Positions 33,270 through 41,253 of a stretch of DNA of 64,000 bases are shown in pieces. Position 1 is the stretch's first letter; every line of letters begins with the position of its first letter. The translations under genes were made by a program, and so were the position numbers. The stretch comes from a bacterium. GTDB taxonomy: Bacteria; Sysuimicrobiota; Sysuimicrobiia; Sysuimicrobiales; Segetimicrobiaceae. The notes beneath the pieces were generated by a model. It was given only the letters and a program-made list of their open reading frames with translations. It did no database searches and was not told where the DNA came from. Location: NCBI GenBank assembly GCA_035308905.1, contig DATGFS010000038.1, positions 1 through 64,000 of the forward strand, read 5' to 3'.

Positions 33270-34039
33270 TCCAGTCCCGAGTACGCGGCTAGCACGGTCT
33301 GGTCCGCCCGTACGACGGCCGGGAGGCCGTCCGCGATCTTGCGCCCCCGAGCCATGACGACCAGCCGGCGCGCGATGCGAAGAATCGATTCCATGTCGTG
33401 ATCCACGACGACGAACGTCCGGCCGGACTGGTGGAGCTCCTGAATCCGCTTGATCAACTCATCCCGCAGGCGCGGATGGACGCCGGCGAACGGCTCGTCG
33501 AGGAACAGGACGGCGGGCTCCAGCATGAGCGCGCGCCCGAGCTCCAGGAGCTTCTGCTGGCCGCCGGAAAGGTTCTTCGCGTCGAGCCCTTCGAGGTGAA
33601 TGAGGTTGAGAAAGCTCAGGTACTTCCGTGCCTGCCGCACGGCGGAGTCCCGGGCGGACCCCGGCCGGGTCAGGCCCGGGACGAGCATGTTCTCGAGGAC
33701 GGTCATCCGGCCGAACAACTGCGTCAGCTGAAAGGTTCGCGCCACGCCGCGCGCGGCGAACTCGTGCGCCGGACGCGACGTCATGCGGTGGCCGCGCACC
33801 ACGACATGGCCGGACTCCGGACTCAGGTGCCCCGTCAGCACGTTGATGAGCGTCGTCTTGCCGGAGCCGTTGGGCCCGATTAGCCCGATCAGGTCGCCCG
33901 CCGCGACCGAGAAGTCGACGCCGTCGACCGCGGCGATGCCGCCGAAGTGCTTCGCGAGCCCGGCGCCCTCGATCAACACGCCGTTCGGCGACGCCTGCGC
34001 ATCCCGCAGGCCCGTTCCCGCGGAGGGGCCCGCCGTCAT
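33266..34039 (-). CDS. Branched-chain amino acid-type ABC transporter ATPase, LivG
   Basis: 257 residues. Walker A GPNGSGKTT, the LivG-specific FQLTQLFGRMTVLENMLVPG, signature LSGGQQKLLELGRALML, Walker B VLFLDEPFAGVHP, and HDMESILRIARR. The ATG at 34039 overlaps the livM stop as ATGA. The first 22 residues are extra to the family core. Confidence 0.92.
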   Translation of the reverse strand: MTAGPSAGTGLRDAQASPNGVLIEGAGLAKHFGGIAAVDGVDFSVAAGDLIGLIGPNGSGKTTLINVLTGHLSPESGHVVVRGHRMTSRPAHEFAARGVARTFQLTQLFGRMTVLENMLVPGLTRPGSARDSAVRQARKYLSFLNLIHLEGLDAKNLSGGQQKLLELGRALMLEPAVLFLDEPFAGVHPRLRDELIKRIQELHQSGRTFVVVDHDMESILRIARRLVVMARGRKIADGLPAVVRADQTVLAAYSGLE

Positions 34040-35022
34040 TCGCCGGACCCGCCCTGTCCGACTTCGCCGACCACGGACTCCGCGGCGGCCACGGGCCGCC
34101 GGACCTCGCCGAGGCGCATGAACTGCTGCCACAGCGGGGTCAAGAGACCGTTCCTGGCAAAGCGCATTGTCAGGAGCAGTACGATGCCGAAGATCTCCAG
34201 CCGCCAGATCCCGAACCGCCGCAGATACTCCTCGAGGAACTCCACGCCGATGGCCCCGCCGACGGCCGTCGGAATGCGCTCCATGCCTCCGATGACGGCC
34301 ATCACGACGATGAGGGCCATCCGATCGAGATCCCCCAGGTCCGGGGTCAGCACGGGGATGTAGTGCGCGAAGAAGGTGCCGGCCAGTCCGGCAAACGCGC
34401 TCGCGACCGCGAAGACCAGAATGCGGAAACGCGCGACCGCCACGCCCGACGCCGCCGCGGCCTGTTCGTCCTCGCGGATCGCTCTGAGAAACAACCCCCA
34501 GCGCGAGTGCACCAGGAGCCCCATGAGGGCGAGCGACCCGGCAAGCAGGCCGAAGACCGTGTAGAAGTACGGCAGCCTCGACGCCGTGTTGAACAGCGGC
34601 ACGGTGTGCAGGCCGGTCATGCCGCGCGTGACCTGGTCCTCGGTCGACACCGTGATCCGGACGATCTCCGAGAACGCGAGCGTAAAGATCGCGAGATACG
34701 GGCCGGTGAGCCGGAGGCAGACCGCGCCGATGCCCGCCCCGACGAGGCCGCAGAGGACCACGCCCGTCGCCATCCCGAGCGGCACCGGAATCCCCGACCA
34801 CTGCACCAGGAGGGCCGACGAATAGGCGCCCACCGATGCGAACGCCACGTGGCCGAGCGAGAACAAGCCGGCGTAGCCTGCCAACAGCGACCAGCTCGCC
34901 GTCAAGATCGCGTAGAACATGGCGATGATGAGGATGTGCATCCAGTAGGAGTTGAGGAGATGGCCGTAGCCGAGCAGCAGCGCCCCGGCGGCAAAAAGCA
35001 GAACGGCGGGCAGGCCGCGCAC
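34036..35022 (-). CDS. Branched-chain amino acid-type ABC transporter permease, LivM
   Basis: 328 residues with eight to nine helices. The segments LLAGYAGLFSLGHVAFASVGAYSSALL and LRLTGPYLAIFTLAFSEIVRI are characteristic, as is the EAA loop around IREDEQAAAASGVAVARFR. It pairs with LivH. I favour the GTG at 35022, 5 bases after the livH stop; a TTG at 35055 would overlap livH by 29 bases. The last 30 residues form a charged, glycine-rich tail. Confidence 0.9.
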   Translation of the reverse strand: MRGLPAVLLFAAGALLLGYGHLLNSYWMHILIIAMFYAILTASWSLLAGYAGLFSLGHVAFASVGAYSSALLVQWSGIPVPLGMATGVVLCGLVGAGIGAVCLRLTGPYLAIFTLAFSEIVRITVSTEDQVTRGMTGLHTVPLFNTASRLPYFYTVFGLLAGSLALMGLLVHSRWGLFLRAIREDEQAAAASGVAVARFRILVFAVASAFAGLAGTFFAHYIPVLTPDLGDLDRMALIVVMAVIGGMERIPTAVGGAIGVEFLEEYLRRFGIWRLEIFGIVLLLTMRFARNGLLTPLWQQFMRLGEVRRPVAAAESVVGEVGQGGSGE

Positions 35023-35026
35023 CGGC

Positions 35027-35926
35027 CTAGTCCATGCGGAGGTGGCGCCGGCCAAAGAACCCCGTCGGCCGGAACATCAGCACCACCATCAGCACGAACA
35101 CGGAGAACGCGTTGGAGTACGACAGCGCGCGCGTGACGTCGGGCAGGAACGCCGTAAACAGCGCCTGGGCTTCGCCGAGCGTGATGCCGGCGAGCACGCT
35201 GCCGGCGACCGACCCCATGCCGCCGAGGATCACGATCACGTACGACTGGACGTTGGGCAGGACGCCCATGTCCGGCGACAGCGAGAAGATGGGGCCGATC
35301 AGCGCCCCCGCGGCGGCGGCGAGCGCCGCGCCGACCGCGTACGCCAGCGTGTTGAACCGGTGCGGGTTGATGCCGACGATCGAGGCCGAGTCGCGCGACT
35401 GGCTGACCGCGTCAAGGGCCTGCCCCCAGATCGTACCGTTCATGAAGTAGAGGAGCGCGAAGATCAGCAGCAGGCCGACGACGCCGGCGACCAGCCGGTC
35501 ATTCGTCACGACGAGGGCGCCGATCCGGTGAACACCGGCCACAAACGACGGCGGCCGGAGGGGGAACACGCCGAAGGCGATGATCGCCGCGTTGCGCAGG
35601 AAGAACGCCAGGCCGAACGTGACGAGGATGCCGTACTCGTCCTTGCGCTCCGTTCGCTCGCTGTACAACGGGGTCAGCAGCAGCCGCTCCAGCACGACGC
35701 CCAGGGTGAAGATGGCCGCCATCGCGATGAACATGGCGGCGAACGGCGGGACGCCCGCCAGGGTGATCGCGTAGTACGCCGTATAGCCGCCCAGCATGTA
35801 GAGATCGCCGTGTGCGAAGTTGACGATCTTCAGGATGGAAAAGATCAGCGTAACGCCGACGGCCACCAGCGCGTAGATGATGCCGATGACGAGACCGTTG
35901 GTAGCCTGGATCAGAAAATAATCCAT
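35027..35926 (-). CDS. Branched-chain amino acid-type ABC transporter permease, LivH
   Basis: 299 residues with about eight helices. It begins with the family pattern NGLVIGIIYALVAVGVTLIFSILKIVNFAHGDLYMLGGY. The later VSQSRDSASIVGINPHRFNTLAYAVGAALAAAAGAL loop and VIVILGGMGSVAGSVLAG are also diagnostic. It forms the membrane channel with LivM. It is the first gene after the SBP and terminator-like hairpin. Confidence 0.93.
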   Translation of the reverse strand: MDYFLIQATNGLVIGIIYALVAVGVTLIFSILKIVNFAHGDLYMLGGYTAYYAITLAGVPPFAAMFIAMAAIFTLGVVLERLLLTPLYSERTERKDEYGILVTFGLAFFLRNAAIIAFGVFPLRPPSFVAGVHRIGALVVTNDRLVAGVVGLLLIFALLYFMNGTIWGQALDAVSQSRDSASIVGINPHRFNTLAYAVGAALAAAAGALIGPIFSLSPDMGVLPNVQSYVIVILGGMGSVAGSVLAGITLGEAQALFTAFLPDVTRALSYSNAFSVFVLMVVLMFRPTGFFGRRHLRMD

Positions 35927-35952
35927 CGGTCGGCCGCGAAGACGCCGGGGTC

Positions 35953-36023
35953 AAAAAACGGAGGAAGGCGCGTCGCGGCGCACGCCGCAGGCCCAGCGGT
36001 ACACTGCGACGGCCTTCCCCCGA
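35953..36023 (-). terminator. Terminator-like stem with T6 between livK and livHMGF
   Basis: On the minus strand GGGGGAAGGC (ending near 36011) pairs with GCCTTCCTCC (35959-35970), with an inner GTCGC/GCGAC pairing, and TTTTTT follows at 35953-35958. It lies 30 bases after livK and 27 bases before livH. Placed between a binding-protein gene and its permeases it would end most transcripts after livK or shield its 3' end, raising binding protein over membrane subunits. Confidence 0.6.
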
Positions 36024-36052
36024 ACGGTCTCGCTATCCCGCCGCGCGCCGCA

Positions 36053-37300
36053 TCACTGCGCCGGCTTCTTGTAGGTGTACGGCACGGTCGCGAGGCTCCG
36101 CGGCCAGATCACCGGGGCGTCCTCGGGCTTCTGTCCGACCTTGTCGTACTGAAGCAGGTAGAGCGGCGCGTCGACGTACTGGTGATAGGCCCAGTCCGGG
36201 CTGTGGCTGGTCGAGAACGCGTAGGCGCCGCGCGTGCCGCTCCACTTCGACGTCTCGAGCGCGTGGATAATCGCCTTGGGATCGGTGCTGCCGGCGCGCT
36301 TGATCGCATCGACCACGATGTACGCCGCATCATAGCTCTCCATGGATTGCGGCGTGGTCCCGGACTTGAAGCGGGCTTCGAACGCGGCCACGAACGCCTT
36401 GGTCTTGGCGTTCCACTTGGCCTTCGGCAGGCCGGGGTTCTCGGTGATCAGGCCGACGCCGGCCTCCCTTACGTTCTTCCAGAAGGCCTCGGTGGTCGCC
36501 GGGCCGCCGGAGTTGTATGTGCCGGTGTGCGCGCTCGGGGCGAGCCCGAGGCTCTTCGCCTGGTTCACCACCGCGAACGCGCCCGCGTCCTCGCTGATCG
36601 CGACGGCGAGAAAATCATAAGGCGGATTGTGCGCCAGGATGCGCTGCAGCTGTGCCGTGAACTCCGTCTGGTTAAGGTCCGCACCGACGACATCGTAGTG
36701 GATCCCGTGCTTCTTGAAATTCTCGACCAGCACGTCGCGGTGGCCCTCGCCGCCGTCCGTCTTCTCGTACAGCAAGAGGACGTTCTTGAACCCCGCGGCG
36801 GCGATCCAGTCGCCGTAGCGGTTCGCGATGATCGCCTGGCACGGCGCGACCCGGAAGACCTCGGGGTAGCCCTTGGCCGTGATCTTGTTGGCCCAGACGT
36901 CGACCGCGACGATCGGCGTGCCGGTCTTGTGCGCGACCTCCATCTCGGCAAGGAACACACCGCTGTGGAACTCGCCGAAGATGGCGGCGACGTGCTCCTG
37001 CGCCGTCAGCCGCTCGGCGCCCGCGGTGCCCTCTTCCGGCTTCCCGCGAGTGTCGGCCTCAACGATCTTGATCGGCCGGCCGAGTACTCCACCGGCCTTG
37101 TTGATCTCGTCTTGGGCCATCAGCGCCGCGTCCAACATCAGCTTGCCGTCCTCGTAGCCTCCGGGCGGCGACAGCGGTCCGACTTCCCCGATCTTGATCG
37201 GCTCAGCCGCGCTCCAGCTCATCTGGATCGGCACGAGCAAGAGTCCTGCCAGTGCCAGCACGGCGAGACCGGTAAACGCCCCACGTCTCGAGATCCTCAT
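36053..37300 (-). CDS. Liv-type ABC transporter substrate-binding protein
   Basis: 415 residues, periplasmic-binding fold type I (LivJ/LivK/AmiC). An N-terminal signal (MRISRRGAF then hydrophobic core to about residue 28) precedes a mature protein with IKIGEVGPLSPPGGYEDG, AQDEINKAGGVLGRPIKIVEADTRG and the VAAIFGEFHSG ligand-pocket region. It has an arginine pair after MRIS that is Tat-like but weak. The ATG at 37300 has a GGGGGG run 8-9 bases upstream. The neighbouring aminotransferase and phnA suggest the cargo may be an amino compound or aminophosphonate, not necessarily a branched-chain amino acid; that is inference. Confidence 0.88.
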   Translation of the reverse strand: MRISRRGAFTGLAVLALAGLLLVPIQMSWSAAEPIKIGEVGPLSPPGGYEDGKLMLDAALMAQDEINKAGGVLGRPIKIVEADTRGKPEEGTAGAERLTAQEHVAAIFGEFHSGVFLAEMEVAHKTGTPIVAVDVWANKITAKGYPEVFRVAPCQAIIANRYGDWIAAAGFKNVLLLYEKTDGGEGHRDVLVENFKKHGIHYDVVGADLNQTEFTAQLQRILAHNPPYDFLAVAISEDAGAFAVVNQAKSLGLAPSAHTGTYNSGGPATTEAFWKNVREAGVGLITENPGLPKAKWNAKTKAFVAAFEARFKSGTTPQSMESYDAAYIVVDAIKRAGSTDPKAIIHALETSKWSGTRGAYAFSTSHSPDWAYHQYVDAPLYLLQYDKVGQKPEDAPVIWPRSLATVPYTYKKPAQ

Positions 37301-37391
37301 TACGTCGTGCCCCCCTTCGTCTCGGATGTCCTGTCGGTGATGCCCGCTGTCATCTCCCGGGTTCGTTCGGACCGCTCCCGCGGCACCCCCC

Positions 37392-38735
37392 TTATGCACC
37401 GATGTCCGTCAGCGCGCCGTCGATCGCCTGCACGCCGGCTTCGATTTCCTCTTCGGAGACCACCAGCGGCGGCGCCGCGAGGAACACGTTGTAGCGGCCC
37501 ATGATATTGGCGCCGCGCTTGCGGGCCGCGGCCACGAGCGACTTCATCGGGCTGGGCCCCGCGCCGCGCTTGGCGAACGGCTCGAGCGGCTCCTTGGAGG
37601 CGCGGTCCTTGACCAGCTCGAGCCCCCAGAACAGGCCCAGGCCGCGCACGTCGCCGACCTTCGGGTGCCGCTCCGCCATCTTGCGCAGCTTCGGACCGAG
37701 TACTTCGCCCATCCGGCGCGCCCGCTCCACCAAGCGCTCCTCTTCGAACACCTCGAGGTTGGCGATGCCGGCCGCGCACGCGAGCGGGTGGCCCGAGTAG
37801 GTCAGGCCGGCCCACAGCACATGGTCGTCGAAGTGGCGCGAGACCTTTTCGTTCACCAGCACGCCGCCGAGCGGCACGTACCCGGAGGTGACGCCCTTCG
37901 CGAACGAGATCATGTCCGGCAGCGCGTGCCAGTGCTCGCACGCGAACCACTCGCCGGTCCGGCCGAATCCCGTCATCACCTCGTCGAAAATCAGCGCGAT
38001 GCCGTAGCGGTCGCAGATCTCCCGCACGCCTTTGAGGTAGCCCTCCGGGTAGATCACGAGACCGCTGCCGCCGATCATCGCCTCGATCAAGATCGCGGCA
38101 AAGCTGTCCGGCCCTTCGTACATCAGCACCGTCTCGAGGTGTTCGAGCGCCGCGGCCGTCTCGCGCTCCGCCGGCACCGCAAACGGGCTCCGGTAGGGGT
38201 AGGGCGTGAGGAAGCGCGTCACGCCGGGGATGCCCGGCTCGACCGGCCACCGCCGCGGGTCGCCGCTCAGCGTGATGGCGCCGTAGGTCGCGCCGTGATA
38301 GCCGCGGTAGGAGACGAGCACCTTCTGGCGCCCGGTGTACATCCGCGCCATCTTGACGGCGTTCTCGTTGGCGTCGGCGCCGCCGTTCGTGAAGAAGACC
38401 TTGGGATACGCCTGGTTGGGGGCGATGCGCGACAGCTTCTCGGCGAGGCGTGCGCGCGGCTCCGTCGAGAAGCTGGGATTGACGAACGTGAGACGCTCGG
38501 CCTGCCGCTGGATGCCCGCGATGATCTTGGGGTGACTGTGCCCCGCGTTGACGTTGATCAGGCCGGAGCAGAAGTCGAGGATCCGCTCGCCGTCCGCGGT
38601 GTAGAGATAGCACCCCTTCGCGTGGTCGATGGCAAGAGGTCCCGGCCCGCTCTGCGCCTCCCACGGGATCAAGACGTGCTCTCTGGTCAGCTGTGCGGTT
38701 GCCTGCGTCGCAGGCGTAGTCTTGGTGACCGCCAT
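37392..38735 (-). CDS. Class III aminotransferase (omega-amino acid/taurine:pyruvate type)
   Basis: 447 residues, PLP fold-type I. Asp251 in LIFDEVMTGFGRTG contacts the pyridine nitrogen and Lys280 in SFAKGVTSGYVPLGG is the Schiff-base lysine. Family segments FTNGGADANENAVKMAR and YRGYHGATYGAITLSGD are present. The GGADANE pattern and length place it with omega-amino-acid/taurine-type transaminases that act on amines distant from a carboxylate. It lies between the Liv importer and phnA, so an aminophosphonate such as 2-aminoethylphosphonate is a reasonable candidate substrate (inference). GGGGGAG precedes the ATG at 38735, and Pho-box-like repeats lie about 105-132 bases upstream. Confidence 0.85.
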   Translation of the reverse strand: MAVTKTTPATQATAQLTREHVLIPWEAQSGPGPLAIDHAKGCYLYTADGERILDFCSGLINVNAGHSHPKIIAGIQRQAERLTFVNPSFSTEPRARLAEKLSRIAPNQAYPKVFFTNGGADANENAVKMARMYTGRQKVLVSYRGYHGATYGAITLSGDPRRWPVEPGIPGVTRFLTPYPYRSPFAVPAERETAAALEHLETVLMYEGPDSFAAILIEAMIGGSGLVIYPEGYLKGVREICDRYGIALIFDEVMTGFGRTGEWFACEHWHALPDMISFAKGVTSGYVPLGGVLVNEKVSRHFDDHVLWAGLTYSGHPLACAAGIANLEVFEEERLVERARRMGEVLGPKLRKMAERHPKVGDVRGLGLFWGLELVKDRASKEPLEPFAKRGAGPSPMKSLVAAARKRGANIMGRYNVFLAAPPLVVSEEEIEAGVQAIDGALTDIGA

Positions 38736-38839
38736 GAACTCCCCCCCCCGGGCCGGCCGGAACACGATCGGTCGTCCGATGCGATTGGTCCCCTTTCACC
38801 GCCGCCCGGCGGCCTCCCTGCGGCGGAGGATGATGGTCC

Positions 38840-38867
38840 GGTAACGGACGCGTTAACGTCCCGTGAA
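38840..38867 (-). promoter_or_regulatory. Pho-box-like triple repeat upstream of the class III aminotransferase
   Basis: On the minus strand TTCACG, TTAACG and GTTACC follow one another with 5-base spacers. The first two fit the TTnAyr core seen at pstS; the third is a poor match. It lies 105 bases upstream of the aminotransferase ATG and 20 bases past the phnA stop, in a 151-base gap with no other signal. If real it would place the aminotransferase and perhaps the Liv operon under phosphate control. Confidence 0.45.
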
Positions 38868-38886
38868 AATTCGCGCCGGGCGAACG

Positions 38887-40125
38887 TCAGTGCGTGCCGT
38901 TCAGGACGTACTCGAAGACGTCGAAGTTGCGCAGCGACGCGCGCGCCCGATCCGCATACTCGGCAGACAGGCGCCGCGAGACGAAGAACGGGACCGGCTG
39001 TTCGGCGAGGCTTCCGTGCGAGCGGAGGCGCTCCCCCGCCAGCTGCGAGAGGTCGTGATCGACGGCGCGCGCGCCGATCGCGCGGCCCCGCTCGCCGATG
39101 ACCGCGACGTCGCCCTCGCGATCGAAGGGCAGCTCGAACCTCGCGCAGGCCTCCTCACGAACGAGCGCCAGGCCCACTCCCGGCAGCGACCGCACGTGGC
39201 GCAGCACCGCGTCGCGATCCACGCCGGGCCGCATGAGATGCACGCGCACGAAGCCGCCGAGAGCGCCGTGATGGCGTACGAACGGGTCGGTGATCGGACA
39301 GATGACGCGCGTCGCGCCCTCGCCGAACGTCTCGTCCAGACGGTCGCCGAGGTACAGCACGTTGGGCCGTCCGTCCGGCAGCGCCATGTCGGTCATGCCG
39401 TGATCGGCAACGACCCCCACCGTGGCGTCCAGGGCGGCCAGCACGCCGAGCCGCTCGTCGACCGCGCGCATGAACGCGTTGGCCTCCGGCGTGCCCGGCG
39501 CGTACTTATGCTGGACGAAATCCGACAGCGACAGGTACATGAGGTCCGGCCGGCGCGCCCGCAGCAGCGCGATGCCGGCGTCCAGCACGAACAGGGAGAG
39601 ATCCGCGCTGTACGGGTCCGGCTCCGGCCGGCCGACGAGATCGAGCACCCCGGCGATGCCGTGCTCGGCCTCGGTGGCCGCGGCGGCGTGCTCCGCGGAA
39701 AACGCGATGCCGCGAAGATCCTTGCCGAGCGCCTTGCGGAGCTTGTCCTTGGCGGTCACCGCGATGACCCCGGCGCCGGCCTGGGAGAAGCACGCCAGAA
39801 TCGTCGGGGCGCGCAGCGGCGTCGCGTCCGTCATCATGATCTCGCGGCCGGTGTCACGGTCGAGGTAGTAGTTGCCGGACACGCCGTGGACGGCCGGCGG
39901 CGCCCCGCACACGATCGACACGTTGTTGGGGTTGGTGAACGACGGCATCGCCGCGGCCGCGATCGCCGAGAAGCCGTCCCGCGCCATCCGGTCGAGGAAC
40001 GGAATCACCCCGGCGGCGCGCGCCGCCTCGATGTACGACGGGTCGCAGCCGTCGAAGCAGACGACGACCGCCGGCCGCGCCGGCCAAGACAGCACGCGTC
40101 CGTTGACCTGCACCGGCGTCTTCAC
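38887..40125 (-). CDS. phnA: Phosphonoacetate hydrolase
   Basis: 412 residues, alkaline phosphatase superfamily. It hydrolyses the C-P bond of phosphonoacetate to acetate and phosphate. The metal and nucleophile set is complete: Asp25 (CFDGCDPSYI), nucleophile Thr64 (PSFTNPNNVS), Asp202 and His206 (LSDFVQHKYAPG), Asp241-His242 (VADHGMTDM) and His370 (RSHGSLAEQPVPF). GNYYLDRDTGREIMMTD and ITDPFVRHHGALG are specific to phosphonoacetate hydrolase against other phosphodiesterases. The GTG at 40125 overlaps the upstream PLP-enzyme stop as GTGA and has GGAGG 10 bases before it. The 1226-codon reading to 42567 is antisense to the next genes. Confidence 0.9.
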   Translation of the reverse strand: MKTPVQVNGRVLSWPARPAVVVCFDGCDPSYIEAARAAGVIPFLDRMARDGFSAIAAAAMPSFTNPNNVSIVCGAPPAVHGVSGNYYLDRDTGREIMMTDATPLRAPTILACFSQAGAGVIAVTAKDKLRKALGKDLRGIAFSAEHAAAATEAEHGIAGVLDLVGRPEPDPYSADLSLFVLDAGIALLRARRPDLMYLSLSDFVQHKYAPGTPEANAFMRAVDERLGVLAALDATVGVVADHGMTDMALPDGRPNVLYLGDRLDETFGEGATRVICPITDPFVRHHGALGGFVRVHLMRPGVDRDAVLRHVRSLPGVGLALVREEACARFELPFDREGDVAVIGERGRAIGARAVDHDLSQLAGERLRSHGSLAEQPVPFFVSRRLSAEYADRARASLRNFDVFEYVLNGTH

Positions 40126-41096
40126 CGCCGCTCGGCCTCCGGCCGCCTGTCCCCCCTCGCGGGGGAAAAGACGTCCGTGCTCAGATAGCGGAGGCCCGAA
40201 TCCACGATGATCGTCGCGACGACGGCGCCCGGGCCGAGCCGCTCCGCGACGCGCAGCGCGGCGACGACGTTGGCGCCCGTGGACGTGCCGGCGAAGATCG
40301 CCTCCTCCCGGGCGAGGCGCCTCGCCATCGCCTTCGCGTCGCCGGTGCTCACCGTCAGCACCTCGTTCACCTCGTCGGGTTTCCACAACGGCGGGATGAA
40401 CCCGATGCCGATCCCTTCGATCTTGTGCGAGCCGGACGGCCGGCCCGACAGAACCGCCGACTCCGCGGGCTCCACCGCGACCACCAGAAGGTCCCGGTTG
40501 TGCCGCCGCAGCGCGGCCGCGGCGCCGTGAATCGAATGCGCCGTGCCGACCGCATGGACGAGCGCGTCCACGCGGCCGCCCGCCTGCCCCCAGAGCTCCT
40601 CGCCGAGCGGATGATAGCCGGCTTCGCCGTCGCGGTTGTTGAGCTGGTCCACCGACCAGTGCCCCGGACGCCGGCTGATCGTCCCGGCCGTCGCGATCAT
40701 GGTCTTGATGAGCGCGGCGTTGATGGCGCCGCGCTCGCTCGGCACATCGGTGAGCTCGGCCCCGTACGCCAGCATCGTGAACCGCTTCTCGTCCGCGAAC
40801 GCGTCCGAGAACACGAAATGGCTCTTGAACCCGAGCGCGGCGCAGACGAAGGCCAGCGAGACGCCCGTCGTCCCGGCAGTGTACTCGACCACAGTCCCGC
40901 CGGGCGGCAGGCGCCCGTCCGCGGCCGCGCGCTCGACCACCGCGCGCGCCATCCGGTCCTTCATGCTGCCGGTCGGATTCGCGGACTCGACCTTCGCGAC
41001 AACGCGCGCCGCCCGGGCGGGCACCACGCGGCGCAACTCCACGAGCGGTGTGTTGCCGATCGCATCGAGCACGCGGTTTCCACGGGCGGTCTCCAT
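40122..41096 (-). CDS. Cysteine synthase-like PLP enzyme (fold-type II) with an altered PLP loop
   Basis: 324 residues. The Schiff-base lysine is Lys46 in NPTGSMKDRMA. The phosphate-binding tail GTAHSIHGAAAAL is a variant of the usual GTGGT loop. The substrate-carboxylate/PLP loop reads TAGTTG (73-78) where true cysteine synthases have TSGNTG: Thr76 replaces the Asn that contacts PLP O3'. This suggests a different beta-replacement or elimination reaction. Its GTGA junction with phnA shows the two are made together, so a phosphono-amino acid or related compound is a candidate substrate (inference). The ATG at 41096 has no strong ribosome site; a TTG at 41111 is possible. Confidence 0.83.
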   Translation of the reverse strand: METARGNRVLDAIGNTPLVELRRVVPARAARVVAKVESANPTGSMKDRMARAVVERAAADGRLPPGGTVVEYTAGTTGVSLAFVCAALGFKSHFVFSDAFADEKRFTMLAYGAELTDVPSERGAINAALIKTMIATAGTISRRPGHWSVDQLNNRDGEAGYHPLGEELWGQAGGRVDALVHAVGTAHSIHGAAAALRRHNRDLLVVAVEPAESAVLSGRPSGSHKIEGIGIGFIPPLWKPDEVNEVLTVSTGDAKAMARRLAREEAIFAGTSTGANVVAALRVAERLGPGAVVATIIVDSGLRYLSTDVFSPARGDRRPEAERR

Positions 41097-41253
41097 GCGC
41101 CAGTAGTTCAAGGCGCGTCCGCGCCTTCCATCTAAGACGCGCGGCGCCGCCGGGCCCGTCCCGCCACGGGCGTTGACTCCATGACGGCCGGCCGCCTGTG
41201 GCCGGCCCGGCGCGTGGAGGGTTCGCGCGCGCGGCGCGGAAGAGGACGCTCCC

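Noticed and set aside
41185-41215. GGCCGGCC inverted pair between the CysK-like and GS-like genes as a regulatory site
   Set aside because: GGCCGGCC is common in this GC-rich sequence (also inside the SsuC-like gene near 59970), so it carries little information.
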